From the NCBI GenBank assembly GCA_035403085.1, contig DAONEM010000005.1, positions 23,130-87,129 of the forward strand: a stretch of 64,000 bases of DNA, read 5' to 3'. This document shows, one piece after another, positions 7,382 to 15,889 of this stretch. The notes below the pieces were generated by a model that was not told the origin of the DNA, searched no databases, and saw nothing but the letters and a program-made list of their open reading frames with translations. This stretch comes from JAMOAD01 sp023621955. GTDB taxonomy: Bacteria > Acidobacteriota > Aminicenantia > JAMOAD01. The position numbers were made by a program, and so were the translations under genes. Position 1 is the stretch's first letter, and each line of letters starts with the position of its first letter.

Positions 7382-8667
7382 TCCCTTTCCAGGAGCGCCT
7401 TGATGTTCCCCACCAGGTAGAGGGAACCCGTAACCAGGAGGGTCTCTTGGGGCCGGGCTCCCTTCCTGAGGCGGGCGAGAGCCTTTTGGGGGTCCAGTTC
7501 AACCTCCATGGGAATCCTCAGGCCGGCTTGATGGAGCATGTTGGAGAGCTCCAAGGGATCCTGGGCCTTGGCGACGTCCGAGCGGGTCAGAACGACCCGT
7601 CTGCAGAAGGGAAAGAGCAGCCTGGCCATGGTGATCATCCTCTTGTCGTTGGAGACGCCGAAGAGGCAGGAGAGGTTCCTGAGGCCCTTCGACTTCAGGT
7701 AGGCGACCAGGGTGGCCATTCCCGCAGGGTTGTGCGCTCCGTCAAGAAGCATGTTCTCCCGCGCCCACTCCAGGCGCCCTTCGATCTTTGCCTCCTGGAG
7801 GCCGAGGAGGGCTTTTTCGCAGACCCTCTCGGGGTTCAGTGGGTCCAGGGAGAGGAGTTCCAGTGTCTTCAGGGCTATGGCCGCGTTGTAGGCCTGATGG
7901 ACTCCCAAGAGGGAGGGACGGTAGAGGTAGTCCCCTCCTTCGCTCCGGTAGAGCCATCCGGCTCTTCCATTCCGGAGAAGCCGGCGTGGCGGGTCGAAGG
8001 CTCCGAAGAGGGGGGCGTTCCGTTCCTGGCAGGTCTCTTCGATGACCCTCCGGGCCGAAGGGGGAAGCTTTCCGATGATGACGGGTTTGCCGGGCTTTAC
8101 GATTCCCGCCTTCTCCCGGGCGATCTGGGCCACGGTTTTACCGAGAATCTGGGTGTGGTCCAGAGCCACCGTGGTGATGACAGAAGCTTCGGGGTTCACG
8201 ACGTTTGTGGCGTCGAGACGCCCTCCCAGTCCGATCTCCAGTACCGCCCAATCAACCTTCTCCTCCTTGAACCAGAGGAAGGCCGCGACGGTTAAGAGTT
8301 CGAAGAAGGTCAGGGGCTGGGGGAGGACTCCCTTGGAAATCGCTTCGTCCACCTTCTCCTTGAGGAAACCGACCAGGGAGGTGAGGGTCTCTTCGGGAAT
8401 CTGGGCTCCGTCGATCTTGATCCGTTCTTCGACGCGGACAAGGTGGGGGGATGTGTAGAGGCCTGTCCTAAAACCCATGTGGGAGAGGGCGGAGGAAAGG
8501 TAGGTGGAAACGGAGCCCTTCCCGTTGGTGCCCGTCACGAGGAGGGCACGGAATCTCTCCGCGGGCCTCCCGAGCCCATCGAGGAAACGGGAGACCCGAT
8601 CGAGTTCCAACTTGATTCCCAGGCGTTGAAGGGAATCCAGGTAACCGTTACGTTCTTCTAGGTTCAA
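7378..8667 (-). CDS. folC: Folylpolyglutamate / dihydrofolate synthase
   Basis: 429 residues, usual length. It adds glutamate to dihydropteroate and/or to reduced folates with ATP hydrolysis. The Mur-ligase P-loop GTNGKGS is at 46-52, followed by S-P-H-L-V-R-V-E-E-R, the F-F-E-L-L-T-V-A-A-F-L-W-F segment, E-I-G-L-G-G-R-L-D-A-T-N and L-D-H-T-Q-I-L-G. The C-terminal domain has L-D-G-A-H-N-P-A-G. Whether it is bifunctional cannot be read directly; no separate folC was seen in the window. It lies nine bases after the small coiled-coil gene and is coupled to the sirtuin gene. glyA, another folate gene, is 34 kb away. Confidence 0.94.
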   Translation of the reverse strand: MNLEERNGYLDSLQRLGIKLELDRVSRFLDGLGRPAERFRALLVTGTNGKGSVSTYLSSALSHMGFRTGLYTSPHLVRVEERIKIDGAQIPEETLTSLVGFLKEKVDEAISKGVLPQPLTFFELLTVAAFLWFKEEKVDWAVLEIGLGGRLDATNVVNPEASVITTVALDHTQILGKTVAQIAREKAGIVKPGKPVIIGKLPPSARRVIEETCQERNAPLFGAFDPPRRLLRNGRAGWLYRSEGGDYLYRPSLLGVHQAYNAAIALKTLELLSLDPLNPERVCEKALLGLQEAKIEGRLEWARENMLLDGAHNPAGMATLVAYLKSKGLRNLSCLFGVSNDKRMITMARLLFPFCRRVVLTRSDVAKAQDPLELSNMLHQAGLRIPMEVELDPQKALARLRKGARPQETLLVTGSLYLVGNIKALLERE

Positions 8668-8676
8668 AGAGGACTC

Positions 8677-8913
8677 TTAGATCTCTTCCACCTCTTCCCC
8701 GCTCTCGGCGAACTCATCGGGTTCACCCAGGAGGGTCGCGGCGCCGTCGTAGATCTGTTTGATGACCTTCCTCTGGTTGTGGAGAGAGGCCATTCTCTCC
8801 TTGAAGGCTTTCACTTCATCTTTGACCTGTTGGTCGATGGAAATGATCTGGGACCGGGTCTGCTCGAGGGTGTTGCGATAAAAATCTTCGTTGGTTTTGG
8901 TGATGTCCACCAT
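8677..8913 (-). CDS. Small charged coiled-coil protein, unknown function
   Basis: 78 residues from the ATG at 8913, which has AAGGAGA at a normal distance; the ATG two codons upstream (8919) would be too close to it. The protein is almost entirely helical: long heptad-like stretches with Q-V-K-D-E-V-K-A-F-K-E-R-M and L-H-N-Q-R-K-V-I-K-Q-I-Y, then a very acidic tail (E-E-V-E-E-I). No family recognised. It sits between the receiver-kinase gene and folC, with short gaps on both sides, so it is co-transcribed with them. A partner or substrate role for the kinase is possible but is only suggested by position. Confidence 0.6.
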   Translation of the reverse strand: MVDITKTNEDFYRNTLEQTRSQIISIDQQVKDEVKAFKERMASLHNQRKVIKQIYDGAATLLGEPDEFAESGEEVEEI

Positions 8914-8954
8914 CAGCATGTCTCCTTTGGTCTCTTATTTCTTGAAAACACCGT

Positions 8955-11900
8955 TTATTGAATCATCATGGAAACCGTTGTCCAGACTTTGACCTTCACG
9001 CCTTGGCTGACGGGAGGTGTGAAACGCCATCCCGAGATGGCTCTCTCCATGGAGCTTTGAAGGGAAGAGAGGGCGGGGGAGACTTTCAGTATCATGAACT
9101 TTTCCGCTCGACCGTCGATTCCCACGAGAACCTGCATCATGATCCGGTAGGGGCCGCGGCGTCTCTCCTCGGAGGTTATGGAGGGGACACTCTTAGAGGT
9201 CGCCTTCACAGGGAAATCCAGGGCCGTCGCGGCGACAACGGAACCTTCCGCGGGCCCCGAGGGCTGCTGGGGCTGAGGACGGGGTTGAACGGTCTCTTGA
9301 GGTGTGCTCTGAACGGGAGAGGCGGCTGGAGTCTGTTGCTGGGGGGTCGGTTCGCTCGCCTTGGGCGGCTCGACCACGGGCTTGCTCTCCTCTTTGGGCT
9401 TGTCGTTCCCGATCTGAGCGGGGGCAGCAGCCTTAGGCTCCTGCTTCTTCTCCGGAGTGGGAGGCTGGACCTGAGCCGCAGCCTTAGGCTCCTCCTTCTG
9501 GTCTGTCCCCTTGGGCTCGGTCTGTGCCGGTGTCGTGGCAGGGAGCGCCGCGTCTTGAAGGCCTGTCTGAAGGGCTGGAGGCTGAGTCGATGTTGTCTGA
9601 CCGGGGGTTTGAACCTGGGGAACCGTGGAGGGGGCGGAACCTCTCTTCAAGACGAAGAAGAGGACAACCGCTAAGACCAAAACGGCGATGCCGACGATCA
9701 GGGCGATAGGAGGACGTTTGGCCTCCTCCTTCAAGAGGGCGTCTAAATCTTGTTGGGCTTGGGAGTGCTTGTTGGGGACGAACTTGACCGGTTCCGGTTC
9801 TTTGACGGCTTTCTGGGGAGGGGGTTGCACCGCTTGGGGCTTGGGCGGCTTCGGCTCCTGAGGAGGGGCCTTCGGCAGAGGGGGCTCCATGGGAGGAGCC
9901 GGCGTCGGTGATGGGGCCGCCACGGGAGGAACGGTCTTCTCGCCTCTCTTCTTGAGGATGTCTTCAAACTCCTTCTGCTTGCGGAAGATCTCCTTGGTGT
10001 CGTCGACGGCAAATCCCTCGTGGGCCACCTCTTCGGGAAAGAGCTGGGCGATGGTTTTGCAGAGAAGATCCTTGGCCAGAGGAAGGTTGACGTCGACCTC
10101 CACCATGATCTTCTCCAGTTCCGAGGTGATTTCTTTGGCGGAACCGAACCGCTTCTCCGGGGAGAGTTGGAGGCAGTGTTTGATAAGCTCGCTTACCTCT
10201 CCGGGGATACTCGGGTCGAGGGACTCCGGAGGGAGAAACTCCGCCTTCTTCACCTTTTCGAGAATCCCGATCTCCGTGGTTTCCAGGAAGGGGTTGCGGA
10301 GGGTGAAGATCTCGTAGAGGAGAATGCCGTAGGCGAAGATGTCCGAACGGTGGTCAACCTCGGCCTCTCCCCGGGCCTGTTCGGGGGACATGTAGATGAA
10401 CTTGCCCTTCAGGCCCCCTGCCTGAGTCTGGTGAATCTTGTTCTTCGCCTTGGAGATCCCGAAGTCGGTGAGCTTGACCTCACCGTTGAAGGAGATAAGG
10501 ATGTTCTGAGGCGTCACATCCCTATGGACAATGTTCAAAGGGTTTCCCGAGTTGTCGTTCTTCTTATGGGCGTAGTCCAGCGCCTCGCTTACCTTGAGGG
10601 CGATGTGAAGGGCTACATCCAGAGGCATCTTCCTCTTCTCTTTGCGAAGCTTCCTCAGGATGGCTCCCAGATCCTTCCCGGGGACGTACTCCATGGCGAT
10701 GATGTACTCTCTGTCCATCTTCCCGAGATCGAAGATCTGGACGATGTTGGGGTGGGAGAGGGAGGCGGCGATTCGGGCCTCATCGGTGAACATGGCGATG
10801 AACTCTTCGTCGTTGGCGAACTGCGGGAGGATCTTCTTGATGGTGACGATCTTCTCAAAACCTCCGGGACCCCTTTGCCGGGCCTTGTAGATCTCCGCCA
10901 TGCCTCCGGTGGCGATCTTCTCAAGGAGTTCGTACCTCCCTTCCGCCTTCACCTCTCTCTCAAGGGGCTTGGGTGGCTCTTGAAAGGAGGGGGCGTGAAA
11001 CGGGAGGGGCTCCACCTTTTGAGGAGGGGGAGTCACGGGGAGTTCCTGGGCGGGAGCAGGAGCAGGAGGGGGGGGAGCCACGGGTGGTTCCTGGACAGGA
11101 GCAGGAGGAGGTTGGGGCGAAACCGGTTTTGGAGAGGAGACCGGAGCGGCCTTACCCTCGTGAACGGCCTTGGAAGGGACGCTCTCTCCGGCGGTCGGTT
11201 TTCGCCGAAGGTCGACCAGGGTCTTATGGATCAACTCGTCTATGTCGTCGTATTCGATGTTCCTTCTCTTCTTCTCCGGGGCCGGGGCGACCGGCGGAGG
11301 AGGAACGGGGGATGCCTGTCTTGGGGGCTCCGCGGCGATCTTGGGGGGCATGGGCTCCGTGTGGGAGACCGGGCGAGGAGCCGGGGGTTCCGCCTGGGCG
11401 ATCGTAGGGCGGGGAGGGGCCGGAGAGGGGGCCGGGGATGCCACTGGGGTCGGGTGGTGCGAAGGGGCGGGTTGTTCGTCCAGTAGAGAATCCGGAAGGT
11501 CTTTGTTGATCTCGTCCAAGATGTCGCCGAAGAGGGAGTCCACGGAGAGAAGCTCCTCCCTCTTTGCCCGAGGTGTCGCAGGGGGAGGGGCGCTTACAAC
11601 CGGAGGTGAGGGGGGCTCGGTGACCGGAGGGGGAGGGGCACTCACAACCGGAGGTGATGGGGGTTCGGCGACTGGAGCCACCCGGGTCATGTCTCCCTCT
11701 TCGGGAGCCTTGAACCCGGCGACCAACTCCAGTGCCTTCCAGACCTCTTCCAGAGGGAAGGGCTTCTCCAGGAAGGCGGAGGCCTTGCAGTCGTGGACGG
11801 CCTTGTGGCGAATGGCCTGTCCCTTGTAGATACCCGATACGACGATGATGGGAAGATCGGGAAGCTGGGCTCGGATCCTCGTTGTCAGTTTCAGCCCGTC

Positions 11901-12083
11901 GATCTTGGGAATAACGATTTCGCAGATGACCGCGTGAAAATTCTCCCGCAGCCTGTCTAGCGCGTCAAGACCGTCGGCAGCCGTTTCCACCACGATATCG
12001 AAGGAACTCAGAAAGTGGGTAAGATTCTTCACGAAACGGGCATCGGTGTCGACGATCAAAATCTTTTTCCGGTCGTTTTCCAC
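8955..12083 (-). CDS. Receiver-Ser/Thr kinase-TM-TonB_C fusion protein
   Basis: 1042 residues, GTG start with GAGG seven bases upstream. Domains in order: receiver-like domain 1-125; Pro/Ala-rich linker 130-375; Hanks-type kinase about 383-660; second Pro-rich linker to ~770; one membrane helix 792-812; Pro/Gln-rich extracytoplasmic linker; TonB C-terminal-like domain ~950-1042. The kinase looks active: Lys416, Glu435, HRD at 520-522, Asn527, DFG at 540-542 and SPE at 566-568. The receiver has Asp12, Ser83 and Lys107, but the phospho-acceptor position is Glu55 (AVICEIVIP), as in a permanently charged pseudo-receiver. The TonB_C module may contact the outer membrane or cell wall. It heads an operon with folC and cobB. 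Confidence 0.9.
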   Translation of the reverse strand: MENDRKKILIVDTDARFVKNLTHFLSSFDIVVETAADGLDALDRLRENFHAVICEIVIPKIDGLKLTTRIRAQLPDLPIIVVSGIYKGQAIRHKAVHDCKASAFLEKPFPLEEVWKALELVAGFKAPEEGDMTRVAPVAEPPSPPVVSAPPPPVTEPPSPPVVSAPPPATPRAKREELLSVDSLFGDILDEINKDLPDSLLDEQPAPSHHPTPVASPAPSPAPPRPTIAQAEPPAPRPVSHTEPMPPKIAAEPPRQASPVPPPPVAPAPEKKRRNIEYDDIDELIHKTLVDLRRKPTAGESVPSKAVHEGKAAPVSSPKPVSPQPPPAPVQEPPVAPPPPAPAPAQELPVTPPPQKVEPLPFHAPSFQEPPKPLEREVKAEGRYELLEKIATGGMAEIYKARQRGPGGFEKIVTIKKILPQFANDEEFIAMFTDEARIAASLSHPNIVQIFDLGKMDREYIIAMEYVPGKDLGAILRKLRKEKRKMPLDVALHIALKVSEALDYAHKKNDNSGNPLNIVHRDVTPQNILISFNGEVKLTDFGISKAKNKIHQTQAGGLKGKFIYMSPEQARGEAEVDHRSDIFAYGILLYEIFTLRNPFLETTEIGILEKVKKAEFLPPESLDPSIPGEVSELIKHCLQLSPEKRFGSAKEITSELEKIMVEVDVNLPLAKDLLCKTIAQLFPEEVAHEGFAVDDTKEIFRKQKEFEDILKKRGEKTVPPVAAPSPTPAPPMEPPLPKAPPQEPKPPKPQAVQPPPQKAVKEPEPVKFVPNKHSQAQQDLDALLKEEAKRPPIALIVGIAVLVLAVVLFFVLKRGSAPSTVPQVQTPGQTTSTQPPALQTGLQDAALPATTPAQTEPKGTDQKEEPKAAAQVQPPTPEKKQEPKAAAPAQIGNDKPKEESKPVVEPPKASEPTPQQQTPAASPVQSTPQETVQPRPQPQQPSGPAEGSVVAATALDFPVKATSKSVPSITSEERRRGPYRIMMQVLVGIDGRAEKFMILKVSPALSSLQSSMERAISGWRFTPPVSQGVKVKVWTTVSMMIQ

Positions 12084-12142
12084 TATCCTACCTCATCAAA
12101 GGGGATTTCGATTAAAAGGAGCTCAGCAAGACCTTACCGACC

Positions 12143-12171
12143 ATTCTAATCAAATTCAAATCCTTTGTCAA
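12143..12171 (-). promoter_or_regulatory. Strong promoter for the receiver-kinase operon
   Basis: On the minus strand a perfect TTGACA, 17 bases and TAGAAT, about 60 bases before the GTG start at 12083. It is one of the best sigma-70 matches in the window. Confidence 0.65.
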
Positions 12172-12187
12172 AAGGAAAAGGAACCCC

Positions 12188-13654
12188 CTATTCTCTCTCC
12201 GGGGGCAGGGAGGAGAGGGCTTTCGCCAAGGCTTCCTTGATCAAAGAGGGATCAGGGGAGGGGATGATCCCCGATGAGAGAAGGCTCTTCCAGGAGAGTC
12301 GGGCTCTTTGGATGTCTTCCAGGGTCTCCCTACGGACCTCCGCGGCGGTGATGATCCTCGTGGCGACCCCATCCCGACGGGCCTGCTCCGCCACGGCGAC
12401 CGCCTCTTCGGCGTAGAGCTCGGTCTCGTCCATGGTGGGGAGAATCCTCTCGGGGGTTAAGCCCTTGAGGAGGGCGAAATCCGCTAAAGCCTGCGAAGCG
12501 GCCAGGGCCATGGAGTCCGTGATCTTGGAAGCTCCGCTCAGGAGAGTCCCTTTCAGGATTCCCGGGAAGCCCAGGGAGTTGTTGACTTGGTTGGGAAAGT
12601 CTCCGCGCCCGGTGGCCACGATGAAGGCTCCCGCCTCTTTCGCCTCATGGGGGTAGATCTCCGGTACGGGGTTGGCGCAAGCGAAGACGATCGAACGGGG
12701 CGCCATGAGGCGTATCCACTCCCCTCTGATGGTTCCAGGCCCGGGTTTGCTAAGGGCGATCAAGGCGTCGGCGTTCTTGAAGGCCTCTTCGGGTGTGGAG
12801 ATCCCCTTGGGGTTCGTTCTCTTACAGAGCTCCCAGACCGATTCCAGCCTCGGGTCTTTTCTAAACTCCTCCCTCCCCTTGTGGAGGGAGCCGAAGGCGT
12901 CGAAGAGGATCATCCTTTCAGGGTTTCCCCCGGCCTGGATGATCAGCCTGGCGATGGAGGTGTTGGCCGCTCCGGCTCCGAAGAAGACCAGGGAGACATC
13001 GGAAATCTTCTTCTCCGCTAGGCGCAGGGCGTTGATGAGAGCGGCGACGGTGACGCTCCCGGTCCCTTGGGCGTCGTCGTGCCAAACGGGGATGGGGCAC
13101 TCCTTCCGCAAAACCTCCAGCACCCTGTAACAGTTCGGTTGGGAGATGTCCTCCAGGTTGACGGCCCCGAAGGAGGGGGCGGCCATCCGGACGAAATCGA
13201 TGATCTTGTCGGCGTCGGGTTCCCCGAGAGCGTTGCGGCTGTTGATGCAGAGGGGGACCCCGTCGACCCCTCCCAGGTATTTCATCAGGAAAACCTTCCC
13301 CTCCATGACCCCCAGGCCGCCGGGGGGGGTGCAGTCTCCGTCTCCCAAGACCCGGGTCGAGTCGGAGACCACAGCGACCAGGTTCCCACGGCCAGAAAGC
13401 TCGTAGGAAAGGGCGTTGTCGTCGCGGATCGAAGTGGAGACCGCCGAGACGCCGGGGGTATACCAGAGGCTGAACCAGTTGAACCCGTAGAGGGGGACCT
13501 TCGGGAGGACCGTGAGCTTCCCCCGGTAGAAGCGGTGTAGGCTCAGGGAGAGCTCCTTGAGAAAGAGGGTCTTGGCGGCGGCCCTTCGGGCGGGAGAGAG
13601 CTCCTTGGGAAAGAGGCTCTCGAGATCGTCCAGGGTCAGGGAGGAATTCTTCAT
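12188..13654 (-). CDS. NAD(P)-dependent malic enzyme
   Basis: 488 residues from the ATG at 13654, which has GAGGTG upstream; the open frame continues to 13843 but that part crosses two promoters and the start of the divergent gene. It decarboxylates malate to pyruvate with reduction of NAD(P). Visible motifs: catalytic Tyr in L-W-Y-T-P-G-V-S-A-V, Lys in G-V-M-E-G-K-V-F-L-M-K, metal-binding H-D-D-A-Q-G-T and the Rossmann loop F-F-G-A-G-A-A-N-T. Closer to the smaller MaeB/YtsJ type by its core motifs, but with longer ends and no phosphotransacetylase domain. Cofactor preference cannot be decided. Confidence 0.9.
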   Translation of the reverse strand: MKNSSLTLDDLESLFPKELSPARRAAAKTLFLKELSLSLHRFYRGKLTVLPKVPLYGFNWFSLWYTPGVSAVSTSIRDDNALSYELSGRGNLVAVVSDSTRVLGDGDCTPPGGLGVMEGKVFLMKYLGGVDGVPLCINSRNALGEPDADKIIDFVRMAAPSFGAVNLEDISQPNCYRVLEVLRKECPIPVWHDDAQGTGSVTVAALINALRLAEKKISDVSLVFFGAGAANTSIARLIIQAGGNPERMILFDAFGSLHKGREEFRKDPRLESVWELCKRTNPKGISTPEEAFKNADALIALSKPGPGTIRGEWIRLMAPRSIVFACANPVPEIYPHEAKEAGAFIVATGRGDFPNQVNNSLGFPGILKGTLLSGASKITDSMALAASQALADFALLKGLTPERILPTMDETELYAEEAVAVAEQARRDGVATRIITAAEVRRETLEDIQRARLSWKSLLSSGIIPSPDPSLIKEALAKALSSLPPERE

Positions 13655-13687
13655 GGTCACCTCGTCGGCGGAATGGGCCGGAGACCT

Positions 13688-13716
13688 TATATACAAGGTA
13701 TGGAGCAAAAAGTCAA
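13688..13716 (-). promoter_or_regulatory. Promoter for the malic enzyme gene
   Basis: On the minus strand TTGACT, 17 bases, TATATA, placing transcription about 27 bases ahead of the ATG at 13654. Confidence 0.55.
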
Positions 13717-13736
13717 AGCCTCTCCTGGAGCCTCTG

Positions 13737-13765
13737 TTGTCACAGGATTTAAAATCTAGTAAGAT
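13737..13765 (+). promoter_or_regulatory. Promoter for the EF-G-like/phosphatase-superfamily operon
   Basis: TTGTCA, 17 bases, TAAGAT, with the start site near 13772 and a strong GAGGAGG at 13781 ahead of the ATG at 13793. It diverges from the malic enzyme promoter with 20 bases between the -35 elements. Confidence 0.5.
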
Positions 13766-13792
13766 CATAAGATATACTCCGAGGAGGTAGTG

Positions 13793-15889
13793 ATGAAAGA
13801 GTTCATGACCGAGAACATCCGAAACGTGGCTCTCATTGGCCACGGGAACTCCGGGAAGACCTCTCTGGCGTCGGCCTTTCTCTTCGATGCCGGAGCCGTC
13901 AACCGGTTAACCAAGGTAGAACAGGGAAACACGATCACCGATTACGATTCCGAAGAGATCGAAAGAAAGATCACGATCTTTACCGCCCTTGCCAACTTGG
14001 AGTGGAATAACCATAAAATCAACCTCTTGGACACCCCAGGTTATGGAAACTTCCTTTGGGACACCAAGGCCGCCCTCAGGGTCTCCGAGGGAGCCATCGT
14101 CATGGTGGACGCCACCGCCGGAGTCGAGGTTCAGACCGAAAAAGGCTGGAGCTTCGCCGCTGAGTATGGGGTCTCCCGGATGATTGCCATCAACAAGATC
14201 GACAGGGAAAGGGCCTCTTTCGCCAACACCATGGAGAGCATCCACGACTTCTTCGGCCGTAGCGCCGTTCCCGTCCAGATTCCTATCGGCCAGGAAGCCT
14301 CCTTCAAAGGTGTTGTCGACCTGATCAAGGGGAAAGCCTACCTCTTCGCCGCCGATGAGAGCGGGAAAATGACCGAGGCGGAGATTCCCGCCGACCTGAA
14401 GGGCGAGTACGACGAAGCCCGTCAGGCTCTCGTCGAGATGGTCGCCGAGCAAGACGAAAGCATCATGAACAAGTACCTGGAAGAGGGAGACCTCTCCGGT
14501 GAAGATATTATGACCGCCTTGAAGAAGGGTGTGACTTCCGGTGAGCTCGCGCCGGTCTTCATCCTCTCCGCGGCAAAGAACATGGGTGTTCAGCCCCTTC
14601 TGGACGCCATGGTCTCTCTGATCCCCTCCCCGGCGCAGAAGGGGAGTCTCTCCGCTACACTGGGAGGAAAAGAGGCCCCCGTGAAGGTCGACGCGAAAGA
14701 GCCCTTCTCGGGAATCGTCTTCAAGACCCTCTCGGATCCTTACGCAGGGCGGATCAACCTTCTGAAGATCGTCTCCGGCGTTTTGGCCGTCGACGCCACC
14801 GTGGCCAACACCTCCCGGGAGATCGAGGAGAAGATCACCTCCCTCGCCTTCCCCATGGGCAAACAGCTCAATGCCGTTGAAAAGGCCTATGCAGGCGATA
14901 TCATCGCGACTTCCAAGCTCAAGGAGACTCTGACCGGAGAGACCCTTGCCGCGAAGGAACGGCAGGTTATCCTCGACCCGATCGTCTTCCCCGCCTCCTC
15001 CATCAGCTTCGCCCTCGAACCTAAGACGCGGCAGGACGAGGACAAGCTCTCCACGGCTCTGGTGAGAATCACAGAAGAGGATCCGACGGTGAAGTTCAAG
15101 AGGGATCCTCAGACGAAGGAGTTGATCATCTCCGGGAACGGACAACTCCATATCGAGATTCTCGTTGCCAGGCTGAAGAAAAAATTCAACGTTGATGTGA
15201 TCCTGAAGCCCCCGAAGATCGCCTACCTTGAAACGATCAAGGGGAAGGCCGATGTTGAGCACAAGCATAAGAAACAGACCGGTGGACGTGGCCAGTACGG
15301 TCATGTCAAGATCCGTTTGGAGCCTCTTCCCAGGGGAGGGGACTTCGAGTTTTCCAACGACATCTTCGGAGGCGCCATTCCGAAGAACTATGTTCCCTCG
15401 GTGGAGAAGGGGATTCAGGATGCCCGGCTCAAGGGCGTTCTGGCCGGTTACCCCACTGTAGACTTCAAGGTGAGCCTCTACGATGGCTCTTACCACGAGG
15501 TGGATTCTTCGGATATGGCCTTCAAGATCGCCGCTTCCCGCGCCTTCAAGAAGGGGGCTAAAGAGGCCAAGCCCACTCTGCTGGAGCCTATCGCCAACGT
15601 TGAGATTTACGCTCCCGAAGAACTTCTCGGGGATATCATGGGCAACCTCAACGGCCGCCGGGGGAAACCCTTGGGGACCGACAAGAAGGGGAAGATCAGC
15701 ATTATTAAGGCTCAGGTTCCCCTGGTGGAGATGCTCGACTTCGAACCTACCCTCACCTCCATCACCGGAGGCAGGGGTTCCTATACCATGGAGTTTTCCC
15801 ATTACGAAGAGGTTCCAGGAATGCTCCAGCCTAAAGTCATTGAGGCGGCCGCCAAAGAGGGCCGTACCCAGGAGGAAGAGGAGGATTGA
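13793..15889 (+). CDS. EF-G paralogue (EF-G-2-like translational GTPase)
   Basis: 698 residues, ATG at 13793 five bases after GAGGAGG. All five EF-G domains appear present. G1 is GHGNSGKT (16-23), G4 is NKID (134-137), and domain IV has the G-G-R-G-Q-Y-G-H-V-K loop. The switch II motif reads DTPGY rather than DTPGH, so the catalytic His of canonical EF-G is Tyr84, as in the EF-G-2 subfamily of Thermus and others. Its cellular role is not settled in that subfamily. The main EF-G is expected elsewhere in the genome, in the str operon. The gene overlaps the first phosphatase-superfamily gene, so it leads an unusual operon. Confidence 0.88.
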   Translation: MKEFMTENIRNVALIGHGNSGKTSLASAFLFDAGAVNRLTKVEQGNTITDYDSEEIERKITIFTALANLEWNNHKINLLDTPGYGNFLWDTKAALRVSEGAIVMVDATAGVEVQTEKGWSFAAEYGVSRMIAINKIDRERASFANTMESIHDFFGRSAVPVQIPIGQEASFKGVVDLIKGKAYLFAADESGKMTEAEIPADLKGEYDEARQALVEMVAEQDESIMNKYLEEGDLSGEDIMTALKKGVTSGELAPVFILSAAKNMGVQPLLDAMVSLIPSPAQKGSLSATLGGKEAPVKVDAKEPFSGIVFKTLSDPYAGRINLLKIVSGVLAVDATVANTSREIEEKITSLAFPMGKQLNAVEKAYAGDIIATSKLKETLTGETLAAKERQVILDPIVFPASSISFALEPKTRQDEDKLSTALVRITEEDPTVKFKRDPQTKELIISGNGQLHIEILVARLKKKFNVDVILKPPKIAYLETIKGKADVEHKHKKQTGGRGQYGHVKIRLEPLPRGGDFEFSNDIFGGAIPKNYVPSVEKGIQDARLKGVLAGYPTVDFKVSLYDGSYHEVDSSDMAFKIAASRAFKKGAKEAKPTLLEPIANVEIYAPEELLGDIMGNLNGRRGKPLGTDKKGKISIIKAQVPLVEMLDFEPTLTSITGGRGSYTMEFSHYEEVPGMLQPKVIEAAAKEGRTQEEEED

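Noticed and set aside
10020..11486. 488-codon open frame on the plus strand
   Set aside because: Antisense to the kinase and Pro-rich linker of the receiver-kinase fusion; low-complexity Gly/Arg/Leu product.
13907..15802. 631-codon open frame on the minus strand
   Set aside because: Antisense shadow of the EF-G-like gene, which has clear domain motifs on the other strand.
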